Below, in pieces: positions 24,001-35,044 of a DNA stretch of 64,000 bases. The position numbers and the translations under genes are program-made. Every line of letters starts with the position of its first letter. Within the stretch, counting starts at the first letter, position 1. Source of the DNA: Paraphaeosphaeria minitans (lineage: Eukaryota > Ascomycota > Dothideomycetes > Pleosporales > Didymosphaeriaceae); the NCBI GenBank assembly GCA_015832175.1, contig WJXW01000012.1:640001-704000 (forward strand), read 5' to 3'. The notes beneath the pieces are model-generated. The model was given only the letters and a program-made list of their open reading frames with translations, was not told where the DNA came from and did no database searches.

Positions 24001-24399
24001 GTATGCTTTCGTCCAGAGGTCAATGAGGTAGTGGCTCCGATGGTGGTCCGACGCCTTGCGGCATACACTATAGTTGTTCGATTCCTGAAGGCAACCACTC
24101 CGCGCTCTGCGGGTGCGTTGCCCACTACCCGCAGCCCCTTGCGGTTCAGTGTTGAATACGGAAGGGGTCCAGGACGCCAATTTCTCATCACCAGCGAGCA
24201 CGGTCGATATTCGGACGCAGTCATACTCCGCACCGAGGCTGTCAATGTCGACCCTGAGCTGTACCCAGGTGCCAATCTGTCCTTGGTCATGGATCGACTG
24301 TCTGGTCCCGGAGGTCCCGTCGAAGAGTGGTACGACGTGGAGGTGTATACGGACATGCCCAATGCCTGCGAGATCGGAGTTTGGCGAGACAGGAAGTAA
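21063..24399 (+). CDS. palB: Calpain-like cysteine protease PalB/Rim13
   Basis: In fungal ambient-pH signalling this protease processes the PacC/Rim101 transcription factor at the ESCRT-III/Vps32 platform. Five exons, 21063-21110, 21187-21974, 22055-22274, 22325-22635 and 22683-24399, give 1027 residues. The N-terminus holds an MIT domain (about residues 17-75: RVKIAATKDEALQQALAAAE), then a Pro/Ser linker. The calpain core has Cys333 in TDCSVVAS, His500 in QHSYVVLDL and Asn520 in LVKNPWVEGRGW, a complete catalytic triad. LYPFDRNLGRPVISTNGKY is reconstituted across intron 3. C2-like/calpain-III domains fill the C-terminal half (to CEIGVWRDRK). Intron sizes are 47-80 bp. The length exceeds the ~850 residues I recall for Aspergillus PalB. 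The first exon (16 codons) is short and its start is less certain than the rest. Confidence 0.9.
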
Positions 24400-25143
24400 C
24401 GATGACGATGAAGCATGGGCGGCGTTGCAGGTGGCGCGTTTGTGGATGTGGGTGGTGGCGCAAGGTGAAATCAAAAGTTGGTGTCATTTGTGCAGGTCTG
24501 TTGGTCATGTACGAACAGCAGTGAGGCTAGGTCTGGTCACCGGGGGCTGTCATCGAACGAGGCGGCATGCTTGCGACGAGGGAGTTTGAATATGGCAGCA
24601 CGGAGCACAGCATGTGAAGGAGGATGGTGGTCTGGCGATCAGCGTGGATGGTGGTGCGGTAGGGTCCCGTGGGTGGGTGGACGGACGGGCCGAGTGCAAA
24701 TGAAAAGGGCCCTGACACTGCATGCTTGGGCGATTGGTTCGAGTTTCACCGCCATCGGTGCATCCTTGCCAGGTCTCGAGCGTTGCACGTCGCGATAGTC
24801 TAGCTATGATAGATAGTCCAACGGCGCGCTGCTGCTTCTGCTGTTGAGGTATTTCCGTTCGCGGCCGTGGTGTTCACTCCAGTTCTTATCATCGTCGTCC
24901 AGATCCTCCCCCAACTGTCCCGAACCCCGTACCCCACTTCGACAAGGATCTCACCGCATTGCGTCAGAGCTCTGCGCCACACTCGGCACCGCCTCTTCAC
25001 GATCCATAGCTTGCATTGCGTCGACACCTACTCCAGCAGACTCGCTGACTCGCCTGCAAACGCGCAATCTAACCCGCATACCTTCTTCTCTCGACCGCAC
25101 AAACTCTCCCTTCGCACCAGCACGAGTACAGCCCCGCTGAACC
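24400..25143. other. Intergenic region
   Basis: 3' flank of palB, then a C-rich leader from about 24890 to 25143 before the oxysterol-binding protein gene. Nothing else recognised. Confidence 0.5.
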
Positions 25144-26914
25144 ATGGCGGAGTCCTCCGCAAACTCGCTCGCCCCGCCCTCGGCCGCTACTTCGAACGAG
25201 CCCTCGACGGCACCCACTCCCGCGAATGCGCCTGTTGAGAAGTCGCCAGATGACGGCAGCAAGCTCAAGACCTTTTTAGGCGTGCTGAGGAGGTACGACT
25301 ACACGCCGTTGACTGTCGGCCTCGGGCTCTCAGGCCACACTTGGAAAGGGGATCACTGACTGGATCGCGGCAGGTTTATCGGCGTGTCTGATCTTGCCGC
25401 CGTGCGCTTTTCTCTCCCAGCGCAGCTTCTGGAGCCCACACCGAATCTCGGTACGTACGGACCAGCGCAACAAGGCTTGCCTGGGCAAACAAGAGGCCGG
25501 GCAAGGGACGCGTTCTAACCAGGGACAGAGTACTGGAATTATCTCGACAGGCCGGAGACGTTCATAAGGTGCGCGAATCGCAACTGTCAGGGTTGCGAAG
25601 GCTAGTGCTAACTGGCGCAGTATTGGAGACTCGGACGAACCTCTTGGGCGCATGCTTGGGACCTTGCGGTTTTGGTTTACAAAGGACCTGGTAGGGCGGA
25701 ATACACTGCACGGCTAGTTCGGCGCTGATAGGGGTTAGAAATACGTCAAGGGCAAACCTTGCAAGCCCTACAACTCCACTCTCGGCGAGTTCTTCAGGGT
25801 ATGCTCCGGCCTTGCTCACTACGACAGCACAGCTTAAACGCACAGTGTACGTGGGATGTCGAAGATACCCAGCCGCAACTGAAACATTCGCCCAACTCCA
25901 CCATCTCGAGCAGTGCCAGCAGCGTCGCCGGCGATAAGCGCGTCAAGATTTCCTACCTCACCGAACAGACGTCGCACCACCCTCCCGTCTCCGCTTTCTA
26001 CATCGACTGCCCTGAGAAAGGTATCTCTGCGCGAGGCTTTGACCAGCTTAGCGCCAAGTTTACTGGTACCAACATCCGCGTTGTTGCTGGAGCTCACAAC
26101 TTGGGTATCTTTATTACATTGGCAAGCCGAGATGATGAGGAGTACCAGCTGACGCACCCGGCGGCGTATCTGGGTGGTCTGTTGCGAGGTAAGTGGATCG
26201 ATTCTGATTGGTATATCAGATGGCTCATTCGGACAGGCTCCCTCAGCGTATCGGTCGCCGACTCCTGCTTTGTCACTTGCGCGAAGTCAAAGATGAAGGT
26301 CATACTGGAGTATCAAGAGGAAGGATGGCTCGGACGGACCCAGAACAAGGTTGTCGGTGTCATATTCAAATACGACCCGAACAATGACAACAAGACGAAG
26401 ATCAAGGATGTATCAGATAAGGATGTACTCGGGAGGATAGAAGGATGCTGGCAGCAAAAGGTGTACTACACACTTGGAAGCCAGCCCTTTGCCAAGACCC
26501 CCGTACGTGTCTCCCCAATCGCCTACATTGGACCTTCTACTGACTCTCCTCCAGGAGAAAGACAGGAACCTCCTTATCGACCTCGACCCGCTATTCGTCG
26601 TCCCCAAAAGCATCCCACCCATCGAAGAACAGCTCCCCAACGAATCTCGCAAGTTCTGGGACGGCGTCACCAACGCCATCGTCAATAAGCAGTACTCGCT
26701 CGCCACGACACTCAAACAAGAAATTGAAGACAAGCAGCGGAAGAAGGCCGCCGAACGGAAAGAGACGGGCAAGGCGTGGCAGCCACGTTTCTTCACGGGC
26801 TCTGTCACCCCTGTCGGCAGACCCGACCTCACGCCCGACGGCGAGGAGGCCCTCAAGCGCCTACACGAGGACAAATACGCGCTCGAGCCGAACAAGGAAT
26901 ACGCTGCATTTTAG
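25144..26914 (+). CDS. Oxysterol-binding protein, short Osh4/Kes1-like class
   Basis: Lipid-exchange protein predicted to move sterol or phosphoinositide between membranes at contact sites. Eight exons give 454 residues: 25144-25292, 25374-25450, 25529-25568, 25621-25690, 25739-25798, 25846-26188, 26237-26502, 26555-26914. All joins keep phase. There is no PH, ankyrin or FFAT-like region ahead of the ORD, only about 45 disordered residues, so it belongs with the short Osh4-7 type. The family signature is EQTSHHPPVSAFY (consensus EQVSHHPP), preceded by KPYNSTLGEFFRCTWDV, which is created by a splice. The C-terminus has FWDGVTNAIVNKQYSLATTLKQEIEDKQR and WQPRFF, the usual ORD end. The intron 26189-26236 is 48 nt without a stop, so retention would add 16 residues. 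Many small exons in the first 700 bases are unusual for this window. Confidence 0.9.
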
Positions 26915-28263
26915 AAAGCTGCGCTCTGGGCTACAGTGCTCAGATACAGCCATTCCTTACGCATGCATGGAGTCTGGGTTGGTTGTTGGCGGTTATGAGC
27001 TTTGATCATCTGTCACGTCACATACACTCGCTTTGTGACCGGGTCGCATGTGCTGATTGAGAGCCTTGTCTTTGTCTTGTCTTGCCATTGGAAGAGTTTA
27101 CTGCATTCATCGTACGGCGTTGGTCTGCTTGAGTTGAGCCTTTGCTGTTGTGCGGAGGGGGAGACGAGGGATACACCGCAGACTGCAGACTGCACTGCGC
27201 TCATTAGAGGTTCGTGCTTGGTTATATGCTGCATGTGCGTTTTGCTTTGCTTCGGCGAGGAATGTAGATATGATTGGATTCTTTCAACTTCCGAATCATT
27301 TCACAGCTGTGGTTCTTGTGCAGGAAGGTACGAATGACTTCACAAGACGGCATGTGTCACTCTGGGCCACGACTACCTATTCGCCCTGTGAGACGATCGA
27401 TTCCAAGGTTATAATCCCCTTACTATCCCACAACCACCGCGAGTAGGGGCACTTCTCATCGCGATGGCTTTCGAACGACCCTGCCACCACTTTCACCATA
27501 GGTTCAGAGAGCTTGGCTGCACGCACAGCGCCGTCCTTGGAAGCCTGGCGCGTGCAAATAGATCGACACAGAACAGCACCCTGTTTCTCTTCGCAGCGGC
27601 CGCACCCTGCGCTTCCCCTTATGAAAACAGGCTTCAATGGCATATCTGGCGCAATTCTGCACAAGTGCGAGGCTGTTCAGCTGCAGCTGATGCTTTTACC
27701 TTCTGCGCCTCTAGCCCAGCGATAAATGTTCAAACCTTTCTTAGCGGTTCGCAGTCGCAGTAGGTATGTACTTGATACTTGATGGGTGCATCCGCAAGGC
27801 TGTCAGTACTTGATAAATATCTCCTGCATCGACCAGCACAACTCCGCTCCGCAGTGTACCACAAAAGGCATACCTACTCGTACCAACGTCTGATTGGCCG
27901 GACCGATTGTCCAACAATCGATCAAAAAGATATGCCACTCTTACTGCGCAGAAGCAGGATCTATCAGGACGCCCACCATAGGTATGTTGCATGGAATCGA
28001 TCCCAGTGAACAGCAGCTTCTGTCGTGCCATCCCCAGACTCCCAGAGGCGTAAATTTCTCTTCAGGGTTCAAATTCTCGAAAAAATATATTCAATGGCCT
28101 TCGATCAAGATTGCCAGCAAGTTTACCAAAATGGTCCATCAGTGCCAAAAATACACGATGCATTTCACCACGGCAGAAGCGGGAGTGACAGCATTCTCAC
28201 CGGTTCCAAACCACCCAAGGATTAACTCTTCAGCTATATCAATTCATACGATGAGCCATGCAA
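26915..28263. other. Intergenic region
   Basis: About 1.35 kb without a supportable gene. Open frames up to about 130 codons exist on both strands but lack recognisable content. The latter half may contain further decayed pieces of the relic that follows. Confidence 0.4.
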
Positions 28264-29638
28264 ATGGTCTATTGACTAGAAAGCGCCGCTGACGATGATC
28301 TCCGGCTTCGTCTTCGCGATTGCCCTTGCAAGGACTGTATTGCCACTACTGTATCTAATTACCTTCATAAAAGGCTAACCGAATACACCATACCTCAAAG
28401 CTGGTGCCAGTCGAATTGCACCTACAACCTGGTTTTCTCCGGTTTGAGCTTCCATTGCGAGGTTACCACCATGGAACTGGAGACCTTGTTGCCCAGAGAC
28501 AACGGCACTTCCTACCCGGAAGAATGAAGGTGGGTAGAATCTTTCGACGAATGGAACCCGTTCAATGGTCAACTCCTTGCCGCGTCATACAAATCGAATG
28601 TTACAATCCTGGGTTTCTCCGACGAGTGCTACGTCTTCGATGTCCGATTCATGGAACGAGAAACTAATGAGCCACAGATGATTAGATGTATGACCCTGTC
28701 TTCAAATTACACCGCTGATATTTCCTTTGTAAACGGAATGCAGATGGTGCATGTCGAGTTGACTGAAGGAGCTCCGGTGAACGCGACCTTGGTAGGATAC
28801 GACTCACTTTCTTCCATGCTTTGGAAAATCACACCATGGTACGAATTAACCAATTTTCAAAGTCCTAGACCGGGTTTCTCGGCGAAGTCAGAAGAAGAGA
28901 TATCGGCCGCCTTTCATAAGTATCTATCAACTCCCATCCGTCCGGGATACGCTACTTAAGCCACTGAAGGGCGCTCTTTGCGGGCTTGGTACCCAGTTAT
29001 CATCCAATAATCGCATATGTGTGCATTACTGACGTAGATAGGCGGCGACTACTTCATCTCGCAGGACACTATCACGCAGAATAGGTACCCCGCCAGCGGT
29101 CACGAATTCCACCGACACCTCGAAAATCGTCTACTAACGCGCTCTCTATTTCGATATCACACCGACCCCTCTCAAACAACTCATGGGAAAATAATTAGCA
29201 TCTCCATGCTCAACCACGCAGCAGACCCATGTTGGATATGCTCACCAAGTGAAAATATCACGGGCGATATGTTTTGCGAACCTCATCAGTGCACAGCAGT
29301 CACGGTTGAGGACGCAGACTACGAGCAGTCATAAGTTTTCCAGGAGACTTTTAGGGTTTCCTGCCATATTACAGAATGGCGTGTCCGCATTCACGGGTGA
29401 ATTTTTCCAGCTGCTTTGCACCACGGCAGCAAGTCGTGACGCAAACCGATTGGCGCGGAGAGGAGAGCGTGTTTGGGAGGAGAGCAAATTCTGTCGAAGG
29501 GGCTGCAGGAGCTGGAGGCGAGGTTTGGTAAGATGAGACATGGACTGGGAGGGACGAGGCTAGCGGCGGCCTTTGGAACTGCAGAGAAGACGCTGAGGCT
29601 GGTGAAGGGTGACAAGATTGGTGTAGCCTGATATGCCA
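28264..29638 (+). pseudogene. Decayed fungal membrane-protein ectodomain relic
   Basis: Reading one frame from about 28276 gives SNYLHKRLTEYTIPQSW, then a C-x3-C pair in WCQSNCTYNLVFSGLSFHC. A TGA follows at 28525, and the same frame continues with RWVESFDEWNPFNGQLLAAS and SNVTILGFSDECYVFDVRF to a stop at 28957. After a plausible intron (AG near 29040) another open stretch begins GGDYFISQDTITQNRYPASG and runs to a stop near 29331. The Cys spacing, many N-x-T/S sites and the pattern SCxxNCTYxxxFxGxxFxC resemble the extracellular loop of large fungal membrane proteins of the DUF3176 kind; this is recollection, not a search. No membrane helices and no start were found, and the stops argue for a fragment or pseudogene. 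Confidence 0.4.
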
Positions 29639-30062
29639 CAGTATCCCATCAGATGGATATCCGACATACGCATCACCCAATGTAGTTTTTCCAGACAAAT
29701 TAGACTAGAAGGCGATAACAATGCTTCCAACATTAGAACGGTCCTGTCACCCTAAGGAACCATGTTACAACGTCTCGTACAACGCCATCTGCGTCTACGG
29801 TGAAAGTCCGGTCCGTCTGATTAGTTACCTAGTCTTCCACAAGCATTTCGGCCACCGCATGCGCGCATGCGGTCAATCTCCACCTCCGCGATTGGATCCA
29901 TCGCTACCGCAAACCCGACGGCAAGCAGCAGAACGTGAAAAGTAGTGTCCCGTAGTTGCGCTCCAAAGCTGACCTGGCAGTACTTACCTTGCCCAACAAC
30001 CAACCTTTGACCTCGACCACCTCCAGTTCTCTGCCATTTATCAATCACACCCGATTTTAATC

Positions 30063-31105
30063 ATGGACTGCTACACAGTTGCATCTTCCCATCCGACGTC
30101 TTTTCTAGACGATGAAATCGCAGCCCTCACGCTGCAATTGGAAGAAATCGGAATCTACTCCGAAGCCGGCAAGGGTAAATATGCAGTTGGCAATCCCCCA
30201 GACATTGAGCTTGCGTATGGCAGCTTCCAGGCTGAGCTGCAGAGCTACCGTGCGTTCCGTGCGGATCAAGATCTTGCTCGCAGTATCGGAGCCGCTGTCT
30301 ACTCCGACGGCCCAGCTATTGCGGACTTGACTGCGCAGGAAGTCCAATCGCAACGAGGATCGGCTGTTCGTACTGCAAACCAGCAATACCGATCCGGAGT
30401 ATGAGAAGCCCGGCATTGTATCCACCGCGGATAGGACCTACTGCAGCAATCTTGAATGCGGAATATTCATCCTCCCTGAGCAGATCGAGCCTGGTACTCA
30501 CAGAGCCGTTTGCGATCGCTGCGACACAGCAACGTGCGGGATGTGCAAGAACAGCTACCATCATGACCTGGATTGTCCAGATGATCCTGCTTTGCGTGAG
30601 ACTCGGAGGATAGCAGCAGAGAGCGGTTGGAAGTCTTGTTACCACTGTGGACGCATAGTCTCACTGAGAACCGGATGCAACCACATGACGTGAGCGCCCC
30701 CCCATCGTGCTACCGCTTAACATTAGTAGCTTACTGGCATGCAGCTGCGTTTGCAAAGCGCAATTCTGCTATGTGTGTGGCGAGAAATGGAAGACTTGTC
30801 GATGCGACGTCGCAGATATCAACAGGATCGAAGAAAGAGCCGAAGAAGTCGTGGACCGCGATGCGGGAGAAGTGCTTCCACCGGTAGAGCGGCAGCGGCG
30901 CGTGGCACGGGTACGCAACGAGCTCGAGCAGAATCATGAGTGTGAGCATCCAGGACGGTTCCAGAAGCTTTGGAGGCACGATGGCTACGGCGGACGACGT
31001 GGGTTCCAGTGCGAGATGTGCTACGACAGACACTGGAAGTACATACTGCAGTGTCGGCATTGCTTCGTTAATGTCTGTGAGGAATGCCGCCGCCACCGAA
31101 TCTGA
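30063..31105 (+). CDS. IBR/RING2-type E3 ubiquitin ligase, apparent frameshift in first half
   Basis: Fungal RBR-like ubiquitin ligase. The first frame (ATG 30063) gives about 95 residues ending ADLTAQEVQSQR, including AYGSFQAELQSYRAFRADQD, typical of the helical N-terminus of fungal IBR proteins. From about 30352 the sense continues in the next frame as NEDRLFVLQTSNTDPEYEKP, followed by the IBR (TYCSNLECGIF, CDRCDTATCGMCKNSYHHDLDC) and RING2 (SCYHCGRIVSLRTGCNHMTC, then VCKAQFCYVCGEKW). The HMTC cysteine is at the catalytic position of RBR ligases. RING2 is split by a 55-bp GT-AG intron (30690-30744). A C-terminal Cys-rich segment (FQCEMCYDRHW, CRHCFVNVCEECRRHRI) may be another zinc site. No classical RING1 is seen. 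No intron I tried joins the first two frames; removing one base near 30350 would. A pseudogene or assembly error is possible. Confidence 0.6.
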
Positions 31106-31976
31106 TCGGTTTGGAATTCATGTTATCACTTGTTACTTCTCAAGACATGATCCAATATACAGACATGGTCTGTTTCTTACACTGTGAGACGTGTCCTCCG
31201 TCCTCTAAGTTTTCTCGCGAGATACGGTATATGATCTATATTCAACTTTTGGTCAGTACCAGCGACAGTGGTACCGGCCGGCTTCCATGCGGGACATTGC
31301 AAGGAATAAAGGGGCTGGGAACATTGCACGTTGGACTGGTACATGTTGCGCGACATGAAATATTCTGGGTACATCACGGGTATGAGAAAGGCGGGCAGAG
31401 AGATGCCGTTGGAATAATGAGGTAGTTGGTCAGGGTTGGCAGGGAAAATCCTTCAAAGTTCAGAGGAAGAAAAGGGATGCAAGGGTGCGAAAGCCGAGAA
31501 AAAAGAGATGGAAGTTACCTTGGGAAACGTCTGGTGAGATCACATCAGAGACGTTGAAAAAGGAGTTTACTGGGCGAGGTGGTCTAGCAGCGACGGGAAA
31601 GGGGACTGGAAGAGGTGGGTGAAGCAGCTGGGCCGGTGGAAAGGGTGCTTAAAAGCCATAGAGTAAACCATTCGAACCGTACAACAGATAGTGCGGCCGC
31701 AATAAAAGTTACATAATATAAGCTACTCATCTCCGTATGGCCGACTTTGTAAGTGGTAACATGTTGCGAGAATAGACCTGTCCATCATACAGCAGATGAA
31801 AATCATGCCACCATTATCCCCATTGACCACAACCAGAAACATGCGACTTAGTACAGACCCATCTAAAGCTAGGCGTGATAAGCGTCGCAAGAATGGCCCA
31901 CAAACCTGACACAACACCACAGCAACTTGTCCACCCCTGGTACTGAACAGCGGACACTTGCCGAAGGGTTCTGATA
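31106..31976. other. Intergenic region between convergent genes
   Basis: Lies between the 3' ends of the IBR gene and the minus-strand cell-surface gene. No repeats or genes recognised. G/A-rich stretch at 31430-31620. Confidence 0.5.
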
Positions 31977-33886
31977 TCAAGCGTCTTGAGCGAAATGAGC
32001 AAAGGCGAGCGCGACGACGATAGCGACGATGGAGCTCTTCCCTGATCCGAAAGTGTGTTGGCCCTCATTGTTGATCGGGATCGGGGAGCTCGGGGTGGGT
32101 GATATGACAGTGCCATTGGCGGTGGCACTTGGCCACCAGCTAGTCAACTTGTAAACTCATAGATTCCGAATAAAGACTCACGGTCTACTTACCCAGTTCC
32201 AGTCGGAAAATACGCGGAAGCATCCGTGCCAATGCTGGTGTGTATGCCCGCAGTCTCTGTTGAGTAGTTACGGCTGATAGTCTGCACCGGTACCGTCACG
32301 ATGAAAGTTGTATGGGAATAAGTCACGATGCTCGTGACCTGCGTGGTCGAGGTACCCTCTTCGACGGAGGAAGTTGCGCTAGGGATCGTGCTTGTCAAGC
32401 CTGGTGCGTGCGTAACACCCGAGGGCGTGGCGGGAACATTTGGATGCCCTATTGGTGACGATGCAAGAGAAGAGGTTTTGGTACCTTCGGTGCCAGTCTC
32501 ACCAGGAATAAAGCCAGATCCAGAGGGAATGGCAGTTGGCTTGGGATTGAACGGGGTTCCAATTGGTGAAGAGCCGGATGGAGAGCCTGGAAAACCAGAG
32601 CCAGAGGCAGACGGGTAGCCGTTGCTTGAGCCTGTCGCAGTTGGTACTTGAGACACTCCAGAAGATGGGCCGCCAGAGCCGGGGTTCGGGATCGAACCAG
32701 TGTACGAAGCTGAAGTCGATGGACTGTTGGATGCCGGAACCAATGGTGCCCAAGCACTTGGTCGTGGCCGTGGAGGAACCTCAGGCCCCAGTGAATATGA
32801 AGCTGGTGGAGCACCAGAAACAGTCACTGTGGATGCACCCGGAATCGGAACGTAAGAGCCGCTAGACAATGGGGCTGAGGGTACTGATGCGGACACTCCT
32901 GGAAAAGAGGAAGAGAATCCCGATCTGGAAGGGGCGTACAAAGCCGTAGAAGAGAGAGCAATACCAGAACCCACCGGGACGTCAGTGCTAAGTCCTAGTA
33001 TGTCGCTAGGGCCAGACACAGCAGGGAGACCGGGTACAAAAGCAGAGCCTGATGGACCTGCTGAAAGCGATTGAGAGGGAAAGACTGGACCAGGACCGAT
33101 CGGTATGCCTGAGTTTGGAACTGGTAGATGACCAATGCTCGAAGTCGTAGGGGAGCCTGGGGAGCCTGGGGACGAGGCAAAGCCCGAGCCGGATGGGATG
33201 CTCGGGAGCCAGTTGGATGGAAGAGCGGGCCCTGGGCCGATCGAGTTGCCAGAACTTGGAGTTGGCGAGTTGCCCTGACCCGATGTCGAAGGAGATCCCG
33301 AGGCGGGAACGAGACCTGAACCAGACGGATGAACAGGTCCTGGGCCGATGGGAATTCCAGAGCTGGGGATTGGCAATATTCCATGGCTCGAAGTAATAGG
33401 CAGATCTGGAGCAGGACTAAAGCCTGAGCCGGAAGGAAGTGGATTAGCCGACGTGACGGCGGTCGAGGGCAATGTACCTGTTGCAGAAGGCAGGCCAACG
33501 GAAACACTGACCGTCAAAGACGCAGTAGCCGAGCCTTCTGGCAGAGCAGTTGGGGTCGGCAGACCTGAAGTCAAGCATATAGTTGTGGTGGTGGTAGCAA
33601 AGACTGCCGACGTGACCACGTTCAAAGCATTTGTTGGGCAGTCAACGGCATTCGAGGCGCACTCGGTGATGGTGAAGTAAGAGGTCGTATAGAGCGTCGA
33701 AGTGGAGTAGACGTTGGGACCGACGACGTAGGCCGGAGCGTCTTTGGAGAGCGCAGTGACTGGTTCCTGTGAGTGAAGGCGTACACGTGGAGAGGGTCTG
33801 GGGCTACCTTTGTCGTCCGGCCCGTCTGGTGACGCAACGGCATTGAGGCCGCTACCAAGCAGCGCAGCGAGCAGCGGGACCCTCAT
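31977..33886 (-). CDS. Secreted Ser/Pro/Gly-rich protein, predicted GPI-anchored wall protein
   Basis: Two exons, 33886-32193 and 32139-31977, flank a 53-bp intron (GTAAGT...CTAG), giving 618 residues. Residues 1-19 are a signal peptide (MRVPLLAALLGSGLNAVAS). A short region with STSTLYTTSYFTITEC and a second cysteine in DCPTNALN follows, then about 400 residues of Ser/Pro/Gly repeats in which SSGIPIGPGPVHPSGSG-like units recur three times (bases ~33060-33390). Near the end is a Thr/Val-rich YSTETAGIHTSIGTDASAYF stretch. The second exon supplies GSGKSSIVAIVALAFAHFA, a hydrophobic C-terminal tail after small residues, as expected for GPI attachment. Without the splice the frame stops at 32189 and lacks this tail, which supports the intron. 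No catalytic domain is seen. Probable role: heavily O-glycosylated cell-wall or adhesin-like protein. Confidence 0.8.
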
Positions 33887-34322
33887 TGTGGAGAGCAGAC
33901 GATGGGGGAGAGGCTAAAGGAGTGTGGTTGGTGGGAGAGAGTGTGTGGGCGGGAAAGGGAGAGAGCAACGGGCTGGAGGCTGGTCGCTGGCAGATAGCGT
34001 GGGAACGAGTGTAGGCAGTTAGGTGGAGGAGACGTGATGATGAACCGCGCGTTCGGGCTTTTGAAGACGGCAGGCGGTGCCAAGGCCCCTCTCTCAACGT
34101 AGAAGGCACGAGGAAGGTGCGATGACGGTCAACAACAGGAGACAGGAGTGGGCACGGACACCCAGAGACCACCAGGGGCAGATTGTGGGAAGTTGGATAG
34201 ATTTTGAGGAGTGTCTGATAGCTCTGAATAGAAAAACCGATGGTGGGTAGATGCACGGGTAGACGATGCTACCTCACGTGCGTGCTCCTTCACTACTTGG
34301 TAAAACCGGCAAGAGCACCTCG
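33887..34322. other. Promoter-side flank of the minus-strand wall-protein gene
   Basis: G/A-rich on the plus strand, i.e. a pyrimidine-rich 5' leader for the minus-strand gene. No gene recognised. Confidence 0.45.
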
Positions 34323-34567
34323 TGGTGCGGTATAGTGAGTTGTATCAGCATCTCCCATGGTGCGATATGGTGGGTTGTATCGGCATTTCCCATGGTGCGA
34401 TATGGTGGGTTGTCTCGGCATCTCCCATGGTGCGATATGGTGGGTTGTCTCGGCATCTCCCATGGTGCGATATGGTGGGTTGTATCGGCATTCCCCATGG
34501 TGCGGTATAGCGAGATTTATAGGTATCATCTTGGTGCGGTATACCGTGTAGCGGGTTATATCGGTAT
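34323..34567. repeat. 35-bp minisatellite, about seven copies
   Basis: TGGTGCG recurs at 34323, 34358, 34393, 34428, 34463 and 34498, exactly 35 bp apart, with a seventh degenerate copy near 34532. Unit core: CCCATGGTGCGATATGGTGG followed by GTTGTATCGGCATCT. The middle copies are nearly identical and the outer ones diverged. It sits between two divergent cell-surface genes. Confidence 0.95.
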
Positions 34568-35044
34568 CTGGCCGTACTACGGACGGCTGCCGTCGGAATT
34601 GGCTGGGCATTCAATGCCTTATCAAAAGACCGTGTACCCCAAGGAGAAGCAATGATGTAGCCATGCCGTAGGGGGTTCAGTCATACTCTGTCTCTGGTGG
34701 AACGCAAGGCTTTGAACACCGTCTGTTAGACCAGGTTGTGCTCTTCTCATGTAAGTTAAATCGGCCCTCTATCCTTCTCTCTCGAGAACGTGGTCGTTGT
34801 TCATCTTTCACCTTCACCGCCAGTGCCAGAGCAACTGCAGACGACAAGGACGCAAGTGTGGTCCAGGCGCAGCAGCTGCCACCCGCGCTCTTGGGATTTG
34901 TTTGCCGCCTCACCTCGACTCGCTCCCCATCACGATACTTCTTCCCACCGCATTTCAGCGAACATCTCGCCAGAGCATACATTCCACCCGACATCTCTTC
35001 ATCTCAACTACCCAACAGCTTTTGAACAGCTCTCCCTCTCCAAC
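34568..35044. other. Upstream region and leader of the small surface-protein gene
   Basis: About 480 bp between the minisatellite and ATG 35045. The last 200 bases are rich in ATCTC/CATCTC and look like a transcribed leader. No gene recognised. Confidence 0.45.

Noticed and set aside
34266..34655. Open frames with repeated GGLYRHFPWCDMVG-like peptides on both strands
   Set aside because: Product of the 35-bp minisatellite, whose period is not a multiple of three; all frames show similar peptides.
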